Positions 1 to 14,337 of a stretch of 39,826 nt of DNA are shown piece by piece. Within the stretch, counting starts at the first letter, position 1; every line of letters starts with the position of its first letter. The position numbers and the translations under genes are program-made. Under the pieces are notes generated by a model, which did not search any database, had not been told where the DNA came from, and was given only the letters and a program-made list of their open reading frames with translations. Source of the DNA: Pelomyxa schiedti (lineage: Eukaryota; Evosea; Pelobiontida; Pelomyxidae); assembly GCA_020536535.1 (NCBI GenBank), contig JAHLWZ010000497.1, positions 6,828 through 46,653 on the forward strand. Direction: 5' to 3'.

Positions 1-257
1 GCCGCGGATGTGCCCTCGCCGTCATGGGGCTGGTCCGCGTTGACGCCACTCCCCTGCGTCGGTTGGGGTGGTGGTTGTTGTTCGGTGTCGTGAGGGTGAA
101 CGGGACCATCGGCAGTCGATGGCGTAGTTGGCGTGTCGGTGTTGGGTTGGGGGCAAAAAGGTCCCGAGTCGCCGTCGTCGAGGAGGGACTTATGGGAGGG
201 GTGGCTGGTGTTGGCCTCGTCGTCGTCAGACTTCTCCTCTTCCTCTTGCCCAGAGGA

Positions 258-302
<45 letters not shown>

Positions 303-365
303 CACGTCGCCGTCGCCGTCGCCGTCGCCGTCGTCGACGTCCCACCCTGAAGTAACGACACTCAT
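1..365 (-). CDS. Acidic low-complexity protein, N-terminal part (partial)
   Basis: Reading the minus strand from an ATG at 365-363, the frame stays open to the left edge (about 121 codons), so the 3' end lies outside the window. The start reads MSVVTSGWDVDD. A (GD)n run follows, then a long alternating Glu/Asp run near residues 20-38, then an acidic and Pro/Thr/Gln-rich stretch. The plus-strand frames over the same bases give only Ser, Arg or Leu/Val runs, so I take the minus strand as coding. No domain is recognisable; acidic tracts like this occur in chromatin- and nucleolus-associated proteins, but nothing here assigns such a role. The frame is also open upstream of the ATG, so an earlier start or upstream exon is possible. 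Confidence 0.55.
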
Positions 366-1284
366 TTTTCGTTCGTTGAACGTGTCAAGATCTGTATCAA
401 CGAATTCCGCTCGACAATCACAACCGACACAAGACGGAGAAGCTGTGCAGCGCTCGCGAGCGCGAGGCGGAGCGAGAGGGACCAGGCCCAGGGGGAATGG
501 GGATGTTTGTGTGCACACGAGGAGGATGCAGGGCTGCCCACAGGCTTGGGGGGGAAACCCGAAGCCACACAGAGTAAACGGCGGCCGGCCGCACAACACG
601 GTGCAGTTTATTCGTCTGGGTCGCGCGTGCACCTGGCGGGGGGGCGGGGGGCGGGCACGGCGAAGGGGACGCGGGAACGCGGGAACGCGGGGAGCGGCTG
701 TCCCGGCCCCGCGGTACTGGGCTAGTGCTGCTGCTCGTCGTTGCTTGGTGCTCGTTGTCGACGTGCGTTCTGTTCTCGTCGCGGAGTGCGCGTCGTCTTT
801 TGTGGCGTTCTATATTAAACCCCTTTTTATGTTCAGATTCTGGAGTTGTGAGAGCCCTGAGGAAACAAACTCAGAATAACTTCGAGAGCAACCACACAGT
901 AATTGGCACAGTTACTTCGCGGTGCAGGCTTGTCAGTGTCTCGACCTGCCAAATTGAGATCTAGAATTTTCTACTGTTGCATCTCAAACAAACCAAACAA
1001 ACATAAATAAAAAAAAAAACTTGGGCACGCCGGTGCCGCACGACAGGTACGGATCTACTGCGTAACCATAACAGCACAACAAATACATAATCGACGTAGC
1101 ATGTACCCCACTGTATGTGGTTTTTCCATCGCCAACTGCACCAATAATAAATTATAACACTCAAACGATGCATATCACGCATGGCGATAACAACTACATT
1201 ACGCTCATCGATTTTCGTAGTCACCCTAAACGAACTTACTCCTCACTTGCTTTGGTGCACGTGTATTTTACACGGCAGCAGGCA
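366..1284. other. Non-coding stretch upstream of the acidic gene
   Basis: About 0.9 kb between the acidic gene and the duplicated block. The first 450 bp are GC-rich with G runs near 645-665 and repeated gggaacgc-like words near 670-690. The rest is AT-rich. Open frames here are short, differ between strands and show no conserved motif. I see no RNA gene. Confidence 0.5.
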
Positions 1285-1485
1285 CCGCTCTCAACAGCAA
1301 GGTAGTCTTTATTATATTCACACCATTACTAACCTTATCTCAGAGCCGGCTCTGATTTGGCTATTATCAAATGACAAATTGACATCATCAAACCCTTCTT
1401 CTTCTTCTTCTTCCTCCTTCAAAAGCAAGCCAGCCAGCAGCAGCAAAATCTCGCGAAATCGGTGCTGGACCGACGGTGATGGAGT
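1285..1485. repeat. Direct duplication, copy 1 (TTC-bearing block)
   Basis: A block of about 200 bp from ccgctctcaacagcaagg to ggtgatggagt, present again at 1692-1907 with near-identical sequence. It contains a short TTC run near 1387-1412. Flanking DNA differs between copies, so the duplication is bounded. On the plus strand the block contains an intron-like stretch (gtagtc, then tactaac, then ctcag). On the minus strand it reads as a frame with a poly-Glu run ending in a stop followed by aataaa. Neither reading is proven. Confidence 0.85.
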
Positions 1486-1691
1486 TCTTTGGAGAGGGAT
1501 TGGGTAGTGGTGGTGCAAGGAATGTGAATCCCACCCCACTTTGCACGACCCAGTTTCGCCCCTTGGCTCTGCATGATCCGCGGGAACCCACCAACAGCCC
1601 CCCACCCACCCACCACACCCCATCAGCTCAGCAACACACCCCAAGTCAACAACAACAACCACCCTCATGCACGCAGTCATTTTTCCCATTC

Positions 1692-1907
1692 CCGCTCTCA
1701 ACAGCAAGGTAGTCTTTATTATATTCACACCATTACTAACCTTATCTCAGAGCCGGCTCTGATTTGGCTATTATCAAATGACAAATTGACATCATCAAAC
1801 CCTTCTTCTTCTTCTTCTTCTTCTTCTTCTTCTTCTTCTTCCTTCAAAAGCAAGCCAGCCAGCAGCAAAATCTCGCGAAATCGGTGCTGGACCGACGGTG
1901 ATGGAGT
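1692..1907. repeat. Direct duplication, copy 2 with expanded TTC microsatellite
   Basis: Second copy of the block at 1285-1485. The TTC run (about 1803-1840) is longer, and one cag unit is missing at about 1861 compared with copy 1. Otherwise the bases match almost perfectly, which points to a recent duplication with replication slippage at the trinucleotide run. Minus-strand translation gives a poly-Glu tract of different length in the two copies, ending at the same stop. Confidence 0.85.
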
Positions 1908-2293
1908 AACCCCACCAAAGCCGAAACAAAAACCGTTACGCTTTCACGTAATTTTGATGCGCGCCGCCCTCCGAAACCGTGGTGCAGAACGACGAAGGGG
2001 GTTTCTCAGGATCGAACTCAGATTAGAAATACTGACAATGAGGGCTCAGTGCTGACGGTGTGCAGAGTGCAGGGCATGTAGAAGGAGAGGAGGGGAGAAG
2101 GCAGAGAATACGGGGAAGTCCATCACTTTCTCGTTTCGTTGTTTTTGTTTTGGTTGGGGTTAGCGTCGAACAGTGGTGGGCGATTTTGATTTTGTTGTAC
2201 GAGTTGTTAGCAGGGAAGGAGTGACGCGAGGCAACATCAACACAGCGAACCCATAGTTACTTACATACAAGAATACAATTTGCACATCAGGGA
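1908..2293. other. Upstream region of the cullin gene
   Basis: About 390 bp between the duplication and the cullin ATG. It holds a purine-rich segment (2075-2110), a T/G-rich segment (2130-2220) and no convincing frame. It presumably includes the cullin promoter and 5' UTR; no TATA box or initiator can be assigned by eye. Confidence 0.4.
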
Positions 2294-5452
<3,159 letters not shown>

Positions 5453-6231
5453 AGGAATGAATGTACCCCTTTTTCCTGTTCTATTCCGGCTGTTCCTTCC
5501 CTTCAAGGAATTTTCTTTTTTTTACCGGCTAGCCCCATAATAACAGAGGGCCGGACCACAAACAAAAACCGCGGAGGGGACATCAAGGAAAATCAGTTCT
5601 TGCGCTTGGGGTATTTCTACAGCTGATGACCGTAAGGGATGGCGTAGATTTTTTGCTGATTGCAAACTAACTCCAATGCCTCGTGGACTCAGGCCACTGG
5701 CCAGTCCCAATTTTTGAAACAAATCTCTTCACGAGATTTCTCAACAAAGAAAAAAACCAAGTACTACAAAGACTTGCTAACAACCCTTCTTCACTCCCGC
5801 CGTATTATAATTCCATTTTCGGGTCATTCTCGTTGTTGCGTCTCACGAGAGCTTCCGCCATTCTGATCATCTTAAAAATATTCAAAACAACGATCATCAG
5901 ATCAACGAATTATTCGTTGTCAACGAAATTCCACAGTAGTGGCACGACCGGGGTGTGAGATTTGGGTCGTCGGCAAATAATATATAGGAGATGTTCCTGG
6001 AGTGGGTGGCGCAAGTAACGGGTCTCTTACACAGTCCCGGTATGTAAAAGCGAAAAAAAAAAAAAAACCCGAACCACACATTCGATCGTAGATGTCGTGC
6101 ATCAGCGTAGATATTTATTTCTCTTTTTTTTTTTTTTTTAGCTTTCAAAAAATATGTATTTTATGTAAACATATTAGTTAGCATGTGAAATGGCGGGGTG
6201 GTATGCTAACTTGGTTATTCCCCTCTTGGAG
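5453..6231 (+). other. Spacer with possible exons of an unrecognised gene and homopolymer tracts
   Basis: After the cullin stop, two plus-strand stretches can be joined by a good intron (gtaagg donor at about 5632, ctaac branch site, ctcag acceptor ending about 5691). This gives a frame running through ISSCAWGISTADDR and on into PIFETNLFTRFLNKEKNQVL, open to about 5958. I do not recognise the product; it could be a short gene, a 5' part of the downstream RalGAP gene, or chance. Beyond it are an A run near 6053-6066, a T run near 6123-6139 and no clear frame. Confidence 0.35.
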
Positions 6232-9200
6232 ATACGAATATTCTCAATACCGTGTTTCCTATAAGTGTACAGCGGACTATTGTTAGTAATGTAGTTACAT
6301 ACTTTATGGGATCAGAGCAGAACGGAATAAACATATCCCTGTTGTTGCCTACTCAGGCCCATGTTTTCTGGTGAGGCTACCATATTCTTGAGGATAATAA
6401 ATGACTTTTCGCTCAGGGTTATGGAGTGTATTGGGCAGGGATTCCGCCTTCCACTCATTGACCACAACCTCATTACACAGTGCATTGATCTTTATACAAA
6501 GTGGATTCAATCACCCCCTGAGAGGCAGCCTGCTTGGATCCGGTCCAACCTCGATGCGTATTACGTGGTATGTGCCTTACTAACTCGTCTTTTCCTCCTT
6601 TAATTGAAAGGCAGCTTTGTCTGAAACACCTCTCTCTTCTCTTCTCGAATCGCACAAAAGTACGGGAGGATATACAGACACATGTTACGTTATCCCTCAG
6701 AGCTTTAAATACTTTCTCCATTGTGACCAAACTCAAATTACACCCTGAAACTTGGGAGGTGATGCTGAAATTGCTCCTTGGAATGACAGATTCTTTACTG
6801 TGCACCAACAACTTTGAGGAGGAGAGCTGTGGCGACTTGATAGCAGATAGACTTTTGCAGGTATAGAAATGTTGAATTCCAATAATTTAACTCTTCGTGT
6901 TAGGTACTTTATGATGCGTGGTTAACATCTGGTAATACAAACGTTGATTTATGGAATTCCTTTTTCAAACTCCACAAAAATTGGTGAGGAACCTACAACT
7001 TCTTCTCAGAATGAGTCTCACTGCAATGGTAGGAGTACTCATCTTGCTGTTATCACTCAATGGGCGGCCGCATGTAGTGCTCTTACTCGCTCGGTTCTAG
7101 CTCGTCTTTATACACCAAATCCTCCTACAGTGGTTCACATCTGGGTTAGGTATGAGATCCACTCCAATCCAACTGACTTTTTACCAAGTGCAACAATCAC
7201 CTCTGTTATCGATATCAATGATGATTATGTATTCTATGTGTGGCAAAGATTTCTACGTATTGACTATAGTGGAATAGTGTGCTAATAAATAAACTTGACA
7301 ATAGACCTACTTGGAAATGTAGTTTATATACCTTCACCAAACAATTATCGGGTGGCGATGAGTGGAATATGCATATGCATAGAGGTACTACCAAGAGCCT
7401 AACATGCGTGACTTGGCATTAGGACTTCCTACAAATTATTCAAAATTGTACACCTGGCGCTCCTGATGGTAACACTATATTGAACATATTTGCTGGTCCT
7501 CTTTTCGAGGCAGTTATAAAAAACCGCCCAGGGTAAGAATTCTTTAATCCAACTGGGAATCAACAAAAACCCAGCTATGAAGAAGGAACTTCATTTGCTA
7601 TAGAAGGTTTGTGTAAGATCTTCTTCAACTGCAAGAGAAGCATATTTGCCCCAAAATATCTTGCGGGGTTCATAAGAGCTGCAAAAGCGGTATACCGACC
7701 CCCAGTAAACCGAATAGTAACGCCATAAGGCTCTGGCAACAGGAGATGCAAAAAATATGACCCTGATCTCTTTGCTGTTACACTCCCAGGTTGACTTGAC
7801 TGACTAATTAAAAATCCCGTTGAAGTTTGACAGAACCTTATCCCAACGGAAATCACGGGCTTCAAAATACTAATTCCATACTATGTTCACGCTATTTCCA
7901 GGATTCTGAAGCAGGTTCCTTTTTTATTAAAATGTAACCACCCTAAAACTTCCTTCAGAATCCTTCCACTTTCAGATGTGGTATGCCAGTAGAGACAGTG
8001 CGACGTGCATGCCTCAATATTCTATGCCACATAATGTGCTATGCGTGCAAATATCAGAAAACTCCTTTCCCGGCAGATTCCTCACTAGAAGTACATTTCA
8101 ATGGGTTTTAAATGGGTCTCTCACTCTCTGAAGGGAGATTCAGTTGTCGAGACCTTTTACGATCTGGAACACCACATTGGCTTAATGCTGCTTACGGCCC
8201 TTGACAATGAAATTAGTTCTTCCAATCTTAAATGTCTTCTGAGGTAAGACCCGTACCCTGTTCCATACACTCAACTTGGTAGCCAATCACTTGCTTTCAT
8301 ACTGGAATTCTTACCAACATCTGAGTCCACCAAGTTCAGTATAGTGGCGCCTCAGGCTGGACCACAAGTTGCACCACTATTTGTTTGGTCTTTATTGCAC
8401 CTCATTTTGAAAAATGTTGGTGTTAACTACCTTTCTCTCACTAAGCTTTACTTAGTTAGGAGCTTCAAAATGGCCGTCAGACGTTTCCTGTTGTGCTCTC
8501 AGCACACTATGTGAAATTGTAGTTAAGTATCAGTACATAGAAAGAGCTGATCAGGTAACTCATATTTAGCAGATCTCCATTTGAATTCATATTTCTTTAG
8601 TATGCACAACAACTTGTATCTCAGCTTTCTCAGCTTGTCCGGAGTCTGCTAGATGACCCCTCTTCTTCTGAACATGTTGTGGCAGAAAGTTATAGATGTA
8701 TAGCAACTTGGGCAATGGTTAATGACAGTAAATGGCTATTTGCCAACTTACGCACACTTTCTTCTATGGTGGAAGTTGCTGTTTTAGGAATACCTTCTTT
8801 GGTTCCAACTTTTCCATCACTCCTAAGTTAATCATCTCCTCAGAATAAAGCAGCTCCGAAAAAGAAAGAAAGTCCAATGATTACTGTTTGTAACTTTAGC
8901 CGCATCGATTTTCACTAACTGATTAATGCAAGGATGCCGCCATTTCTACCTTGTTATGTTGTGGAAATCAACTTGGAGCTTTTCCGTCACGTAAACACCA
9001 AGAAAACAAGCTGCAATCTTACTCTATTAGCGGCAGGATCAGAAAGAATGTCAGCTCATGTCACAGAGGAGATGCTCCTATCCCGAATATGTGAGACATC
9101 CAACATACCTTTGGAAGAGTCAAACCAACTCGTGAGATACTTTATGATGGATGACAACATTATAATTTCACTCATTGACATTCCATCTCTGAGTTCTGAT

Positions 9201-11593
9201 GGGGGTTGAGACCTCATAAAAACCTTTCTGTTTACATTTTGCAGTACTTGTTTCCACTATGATTACCAGGGACCGAACCGCAAAATATGTATGGCAAGGG
9301 CACATCTCCTATGCAACAACAAATGCTGCGTCAAGTGTGTGCGTTTTTCTTGTGTTACTAGTTAGTAACTCTGACAAGGTGGTTATAAAAAACAACCGGA
9401 TCTTCCTGAAAAGCTTGTTCCTAGAACATCTGAGTGGAAACAAAAATCGTACTTCAGTCTTTACTCCGTTAGGTTTCTCACTCAAAATTCAGCCTAAGTG
9501 CAACTTCTGAGCAATACCAGCAACTGACCTCTTTTTTGGAGCGGCTGGATTGCAAAGAGGAAGCGGTTCCCGAAATCCCTGAAATTATCAGTCGTGACCA
9601 AGCTGAATTAGAAGCCAAGTCTTATGGGTATCCATGCATTTCGAAATGGCACCTTACTAAATTCTCAGTCTTTTGGGTAAGACTTGGGCTGAACCTCCAC
9701 CAACATTCGAAGTCACACAGCAATCCCAATTCCGGGCTGGTCGAGTTCTGGCAGCTCATGTATATTGTGTCGTAGATCTTCCTCTCCTTACCCATATTAG
9801 CTTGGTTTTGTTCAAAGCCAGCACGTCGTTGTACCGCTTGATAACTCTCCAGCTTTGATTAAATCAATTAAACAGCTGGACCAACAACCAGAGTGGGTAT
9901 CCTCCTTTTATAATCTCCTGATGAAAATCAAATAGGCGGGAATGTATGGCGATTGGCGTTGTCTATGCCAAAACTGGCCAGTTTATGGAAGAAGACATTT
10001 ATGCTAACGTACGTTTACCAGAGGACTACCAGAAATTTGTGTCCTCACTCGGCTGGGACATTCAAGTTGCCACACATAACGGTTTCCTTGGTGACCTAGA
10101 TAGGAGAGCATTAACAGGTTGCCACCTTCGTAATAATTAAGGTCTCTTCTAAAAAAACCCTCAGGTGCAACTGCTCCTTATTATGCTAATTTTAGTACAG
10201 AAGTTATATTCCACGTTTCCTCCAAAATGCCAAACCATCAACAAAATCAGCACAAAAAGGTACTTGGGAACAATACAACCATTATATCTGACTGGGGAAA
10301 AAGAGATTAATTGGTAAAGATTATGTTCTTATAGTTTGGTCAGAGGATGGCAACTATGATCCTTGTTGTCTGGAATCTGTATTTCATGATGTCAAAGTAC
10401 AGTTAACATGTTAACTCTGTTTCACATCTAAGGGAAAAAAAGATAGTGATTTCACCCCTCCCTTCAGGCTTGTACCGTGTCTCCACAATAGTTAATCCCA
10501 AGGTATTTTCGGTGTACTTTATTGCCCTACTTAAACATCCAGATTGTGATACCTGGACCTTTTGTCGAGGATGTCACTGTGAGCCATTTCAGTCTTGGAC
10601 CTCTGGTACGAAGTCTTTCAATCACTGCCCACAGAGCAGCTCAAACACTATATGATGGAGCTTCTGCAAAACCGTATATTACTTGACTTTTTTTTTGTAT
10701 ATTGTGACACCAACCACCTTAGGTATTTCTTGCGGCAAAGAATTCTCTGTAATATTACAAAGGCATACAAGAAGGCTGATTTACCAAGAAACGTCCACTT
10801 TAGCTCCTTTTTCCATGTTTGTCACGGATCTCTTTTTCGATTTTACTAATTTAATAAATAAATAAATAATCATAACAATAAAAAGCAAATTCCTACTGGC
10901 TCAAAAACCCGCGAGTCACTGAGCCCAGTCCCTGCCACCAGGAAGCCGCACCCGCTCTCATCCTCCACAAATTCACTCCCAATCATACCGGCCGCCTCCA
11001 GCACCACCACCAGCACCCCTCTCATCGGCTCCCCTCCCTCGCCGCTGTCCTCCCAGCTCCACCACTCCTCATCCTTCACGCCCGGCAGCAGCGGCATAAC
11101 CTCCGCTCCTTCCTTCACAACCTCCCCGCATGACCCGCACCCCATCACTTCACACAACACAGTATTCATTCCGCTCACACCCCCGGCACCCACCACAGCC
11201 GCACCGCTTCCTCCCATGTCCCCAGCACCCACCCCTCCAACTTCCACAGCTCCTGCACCTCCCACGACCACAGCACCTTCTCCTCCCTCTTCTTCCTCAT
11301 CATCCACATCCGCATCATCATCAGCAACAACACATTCATTCACCCGCGGAGTTCCAACACCAACTTTCCCGGCAATTCCATCCACATCACCACCACCCAC
11401 AGCACAGAACCAGAACTCCGCATCATTATCAAATAACTCAACAACAACGGGCACAAACACAGCAGCATCATCTTTTGGTAGAATCAGGTCTGTTACACCC
11501 GGACAAATACCTCCTCAATCAAGCAATAATAATAACAGAATGAGCACCAGTGCTTGGACATTTCACAGGTCTCCAAATTCCAAAAGAACATAA
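6232..11593 (+). CDS. RALGAPB: RalGAP beta-like protein (non-catalytic Ral GTPase-activating complex subunit)
   Basis: About 30 short introns separate exons whose joined product follows animal RALGAPB in order. Matching stretches include FPISVQRTIVSNVV and WVMECIGQGF near the N-terminus, ETWEVMLKLLL, YEEGTSFAIEGLCKIF, LIPYYVHAISRIL, MSAHVTEEMLL, and a C-terminal Rap/Ran-GAP region with FVSSLGWDIQVATHNG and GLYRVSTIVNPK. In the animal complex the beta subunit stabilises the catalytic alpha subunit that acts on RalA/B. At the site equivalent to the TSC2 Asn thumb (GND) the sequence reads IGKD (Lys codon 10316-10318), consistent with no catalysis. I favour a last splice (donor near 10820, acceptor near 10888) that adds a Ser/Thr/Pro-rich tail of about 230 residues; without it the protein ends at 10849. 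The exact start is unresolved; the frame is open from about 6211. Estimated length is about 1,300 residues. Confidence 0.88.
10889..11593 (+). other. Ser/Thr/Pro-rich terminal exon of the RalGAP-like gene
   Basis: The plus frame is open from just after an in-frame TAA near 10857 to a TAA at 11591-11593 and is dominated by Ser, Thr, Pro and Asn. A candidate intron of 69 nt (gtttgtcacgg donor, aaaaag acceptor) joins HFSSFFH to QIPTGSKTRES. This fits the FYTSLFQEV end of animal RALGAPB. An aataaa follows the stop. The minus frame over the same bases is Gly/Val/Glu-rich and looks like a shadow. Confidence 0.6.
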
Positions 11594-11614
11594 CAATAAA
11601 TAATTACTAATCTT

Positions 11615-13745
11615 TCACAATTTTGATTTTTCATTTGGCCAAATTTCTGGGTTCATGTCCCTGAGCCAACAACGAGTGGCAAGTGGCACTCTCAGTGCAC
11701 CAACACCCACAGCAAACGTCATGATGTGATCCACTGTAAGATCAGGGATACGCCTGATTGCCGATTGTGCAATGACTGGTGACTTGATTATCACTGGAAG
11801 GAGCTTCTCCTTGACCTTTGTTGCTGTGATAGCTCCTGGGAACTGCCTCAGAATCATCTCCCACAGGAACAGGTCAAACTTGTTGTATGGAGATGGGTTA
11901 AATGGGATGCTCAGTACCTTATGGTGTGAAGTGAGGGAAGGTATGTTTGTCGTTTGGGAACTTCTTTACCTCATCCAGTGTGATGTGGAACTTGTTGATG
12001 AGCCACTCTACACAGCTCTCTTTTCCCTGCACCATCAAGTTGAAAAGAATTGCAGCTGTTATGTGGCAATGATCAAGCTGGAAGTGTTTGATCAACCACT
12101 TGACTGCTTTGCTTGATCTAAATCCCCCTGCCGTGGCAAGGCACCTTGCAACAGAATCTTTGGTGAACCCACCCATGGAGATGATCTTCTTGGCTTGCGT
12201 GATACCATCATGTTCAACACTTTCTTTAAGGATTCCAAAAAGGAGCTGTGTCCTTGTTGGTTCACTGATTGTGAACTTCTCAATGAGGAGACATGGAGCT
12301 GTTGATGTTGACCGCCTTCCATTGACAAGCTTATTTACAGCTTTCACAACCAGGCTCTCCTCAATGCAGCTCATTTCAGGGTGATTCAAAATCCATTGCA
12401 CACCTTTCACTCTTTCCTGAAAACATAGCATTTTCTTACAAACCTTGTACAGAAAAGAACCAGGTGTCATGTTCCAAGTGCTGAGTTGTTGCATGATGTT
12501 GAAGGTCTCGTCCAACCACGTGGCAATGATTGTGTTGTCTCTGGACAACGCTGTTGCAAGGGAGTTGCAGAGATCCTCTGGTGAGAGTGTCACCTTTGTG
12601 GACAACCACCTCACCAGTGCAACACCATCTTTTGCCTTGGTTCTGCAGGCTGCAATGAACACATTTGGTGTTGGATTGATCGAGAACTCCTCAACAGTGA
12701 ACTTCACCAATTCAAGGCCGCCTTTCCCTTCACAGAACATGACCAGAGAATAGTTGTCGGGGATTGACAGCACAGAAAAAGCAGTTGTTGACCACCTCAG
12801 GACATCCACCCTGCTGACCCTCCTGATTGGGTTCTCCCTCACAGTAACATGCTCCCTGACATGTTCAGTAACGTATTTGCAAATCTCAAGGCAGCTGCTC
12901 TTTTTCCCAATGCAGCAGGCAATGAAGAGACCGTAGATGCGATCATCCATTGGGAAGTTCTCAAAGCACCACTTCACCACTTCCAAGCTTTCACTCTTGC
13001 ATGCTTTGATCAGTATGTGTGGCCAGCTACTGTATCGGCTTACACTCTCACTTAAGTGAAAGGTGTTGAACAGCCACTGGGCCAGCTCCAGGTGGCCATG
13101 AGACACTGCACTCCGCAACGGATCGACACACTCCCAAGGATCCCTGATGTTGAACCTCTCAACCATCCACTTTGCAACATCCATGTGCCCATTCTTGCAC
13201 GCCCTCTTCAGAATTCCAGAATCCCTCACGTGGTCCCCAATCCCACCACACTCAACCTCACCACCGTGGCAACCACCACCCACAATTCCGTTGCCGCCGC
13301 CGCCGATGCAGCAGCTCCTCCACGTGAGCCCACCACCAGGCCACCTCCCGGCAGCCAACTTCTTTGCCATTTCGAGGTGCCCACCACCACACAACCCCCC
13401 AAGGACCCAAAGAACCACCTTGTTGTTGCTGCTGTTTGCCGACCCACCACGATGTCGATGTTTCGGCGCTGCGCGGCGGTTGGCGATGAGCCAGTTGACG
13501 CACGAGGTCGCGCCGGCCTCTGCGGCCGCGACTATGACGACGTGGTGGGAGGCGTAGTGGCGCAAGAGGGACGAGGACACGAGGCCGACGAGGGGGAACA
13601 CGCCCTCCCCCACCCCGAACATCGTCACCGCGTGTTTGGTGTCCATTGTGCAAGACATGGGCGTCGCAGTGGGTGGTGATTGTGGGACGAGCCACGGCAT
13701 CACCCACTCCCAGACGATCTTGGACAGCTCGACAACATGGAGCAT
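11615..13745 (-). CDS. Ankyrin-like WL-repeat protein, paralogue A
   Basis: Two exons, 11970-13745 and 11615-11917, joined across a 52-nt intron (gtaaag to ataag), give 692 residues. I start at the ATG at 13745-13743 (MLHVVELSKIVWEWV), which aligns with the start of paralogue B; a GTG nine codons earlier is in frame but unlikely. The N-terminal motif KIVWEWVMPWLVPQS is followed by VNWLI, GHLEMAKKL, GHMDVAKWM, GHLELAQWLF and LEVVKWCFENF units. These are degenerate ankyrin-like repeats (xGHLExAxWLxxxF) of about 35-50 residues. The second exon encodes a conserved tail (RQFPGAITA, SPVIAQSAI, PLATRCWLR). No enzymatic domain is visible; such repeats usually bind proteins. Partner of the head-to-head copy at 16932-19100. 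Confidence 0.85.
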
Positions 13746-14120
13746 TTTTTGTGATTCAGAGAAAGTAAGCACTTGCCAACCCAGTCAGGCTTTTGCCAGA
13801 TAACCAGGCTTTGTCTGGCTGACACCTTTTCAGAAATGCCTCCTCATTGTTTCAATTGTGTACTTCCACAAAGTACACGAACTTGGCCTTGCTCGCGAGG
13901 CTCTGGAGTCTGGAGCACTTTAGTGGGATTGGAGAGACTGAGGACTGAGCCGAATCTGGACTATTACCAGAATGAGACAGTGAAGGAAATGATTTCTTGC
14001 AGATCTGAGGCGCCGGAGGGACACACCCACCACAGTGGAGGAGAGCCCCCCAACTTCTATTGGCGCACCTTTGTGCGGGATTGTATTTGTCGCTCTGAGA
14101 CCCACAGCACAGACTACTTT

Positions 14121-14337
14121 AAAAACGCTCTGAGAATGTGTCGCGGCGTAGATCAATAAGCTCCCCCTAAGTTGGTATCACACATTTTTGGTTTTCATCA
14201 CTTCCTACGAACCCTTTGGCCACGCAGCATCCCTTCTCGATGCCCACCGCAGCAGAACCGTGGGCGTCCCTCTGGCGCCCCGCCGGTCAAAGTCAGTGAC
14301 CCCCAGCCGCCGTGACACATTCTCAGAGCGCTTTTTT
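14121..14337. repeat. Imperfect inverted repeat (foldback), arms 14121-14148 and 14308-14337
   Basis: The left arm runs from aaaaacgctctgagaatg to gcggcg; the right arm is its reverse complement (cgccgtgacacattctcag, then agcgctttttt) with about two mismatches over 28 bp. The arms are separated by about 160 bp. Farther out, cagatctgagg occurs in the same orientation on both sides (about 13999 and 14356). The layout resembles a miniature foldback element, but no transposase or clear target-site duplication is seen. Confidence 0.6.

Noticed and set aside
133-879. Long plus-strand frame with Ser runs at the left end
   Set aside because: It is the reverse-frame shadow of the acidic minus-strand gene followed by GC-rich non-coding DNA; composition after the repeat is not protein-like.
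1085-1165. Minus-strand stretch reading FIIGAVGDGKTTYSG, like a P-loop
   Set aside because: A stop lies four codons upstream, no ATG or acceptor precedes it, and the downstream residues do not follow any small GTPase.
2000-2050. gagttcgatcc on the minus strand, like a tRNA T-loop
   Set aside because: The flanking bases do not form a T stem and no A-box, D arm or anticodon arm can be built.
10870-11460. Minus-strand frame rich in Gly/Val/Glu
   Set aside because: It mirrors the Ser/Thr/Pro-rich plus frame; stop and aataaa placement favour the plus strand.
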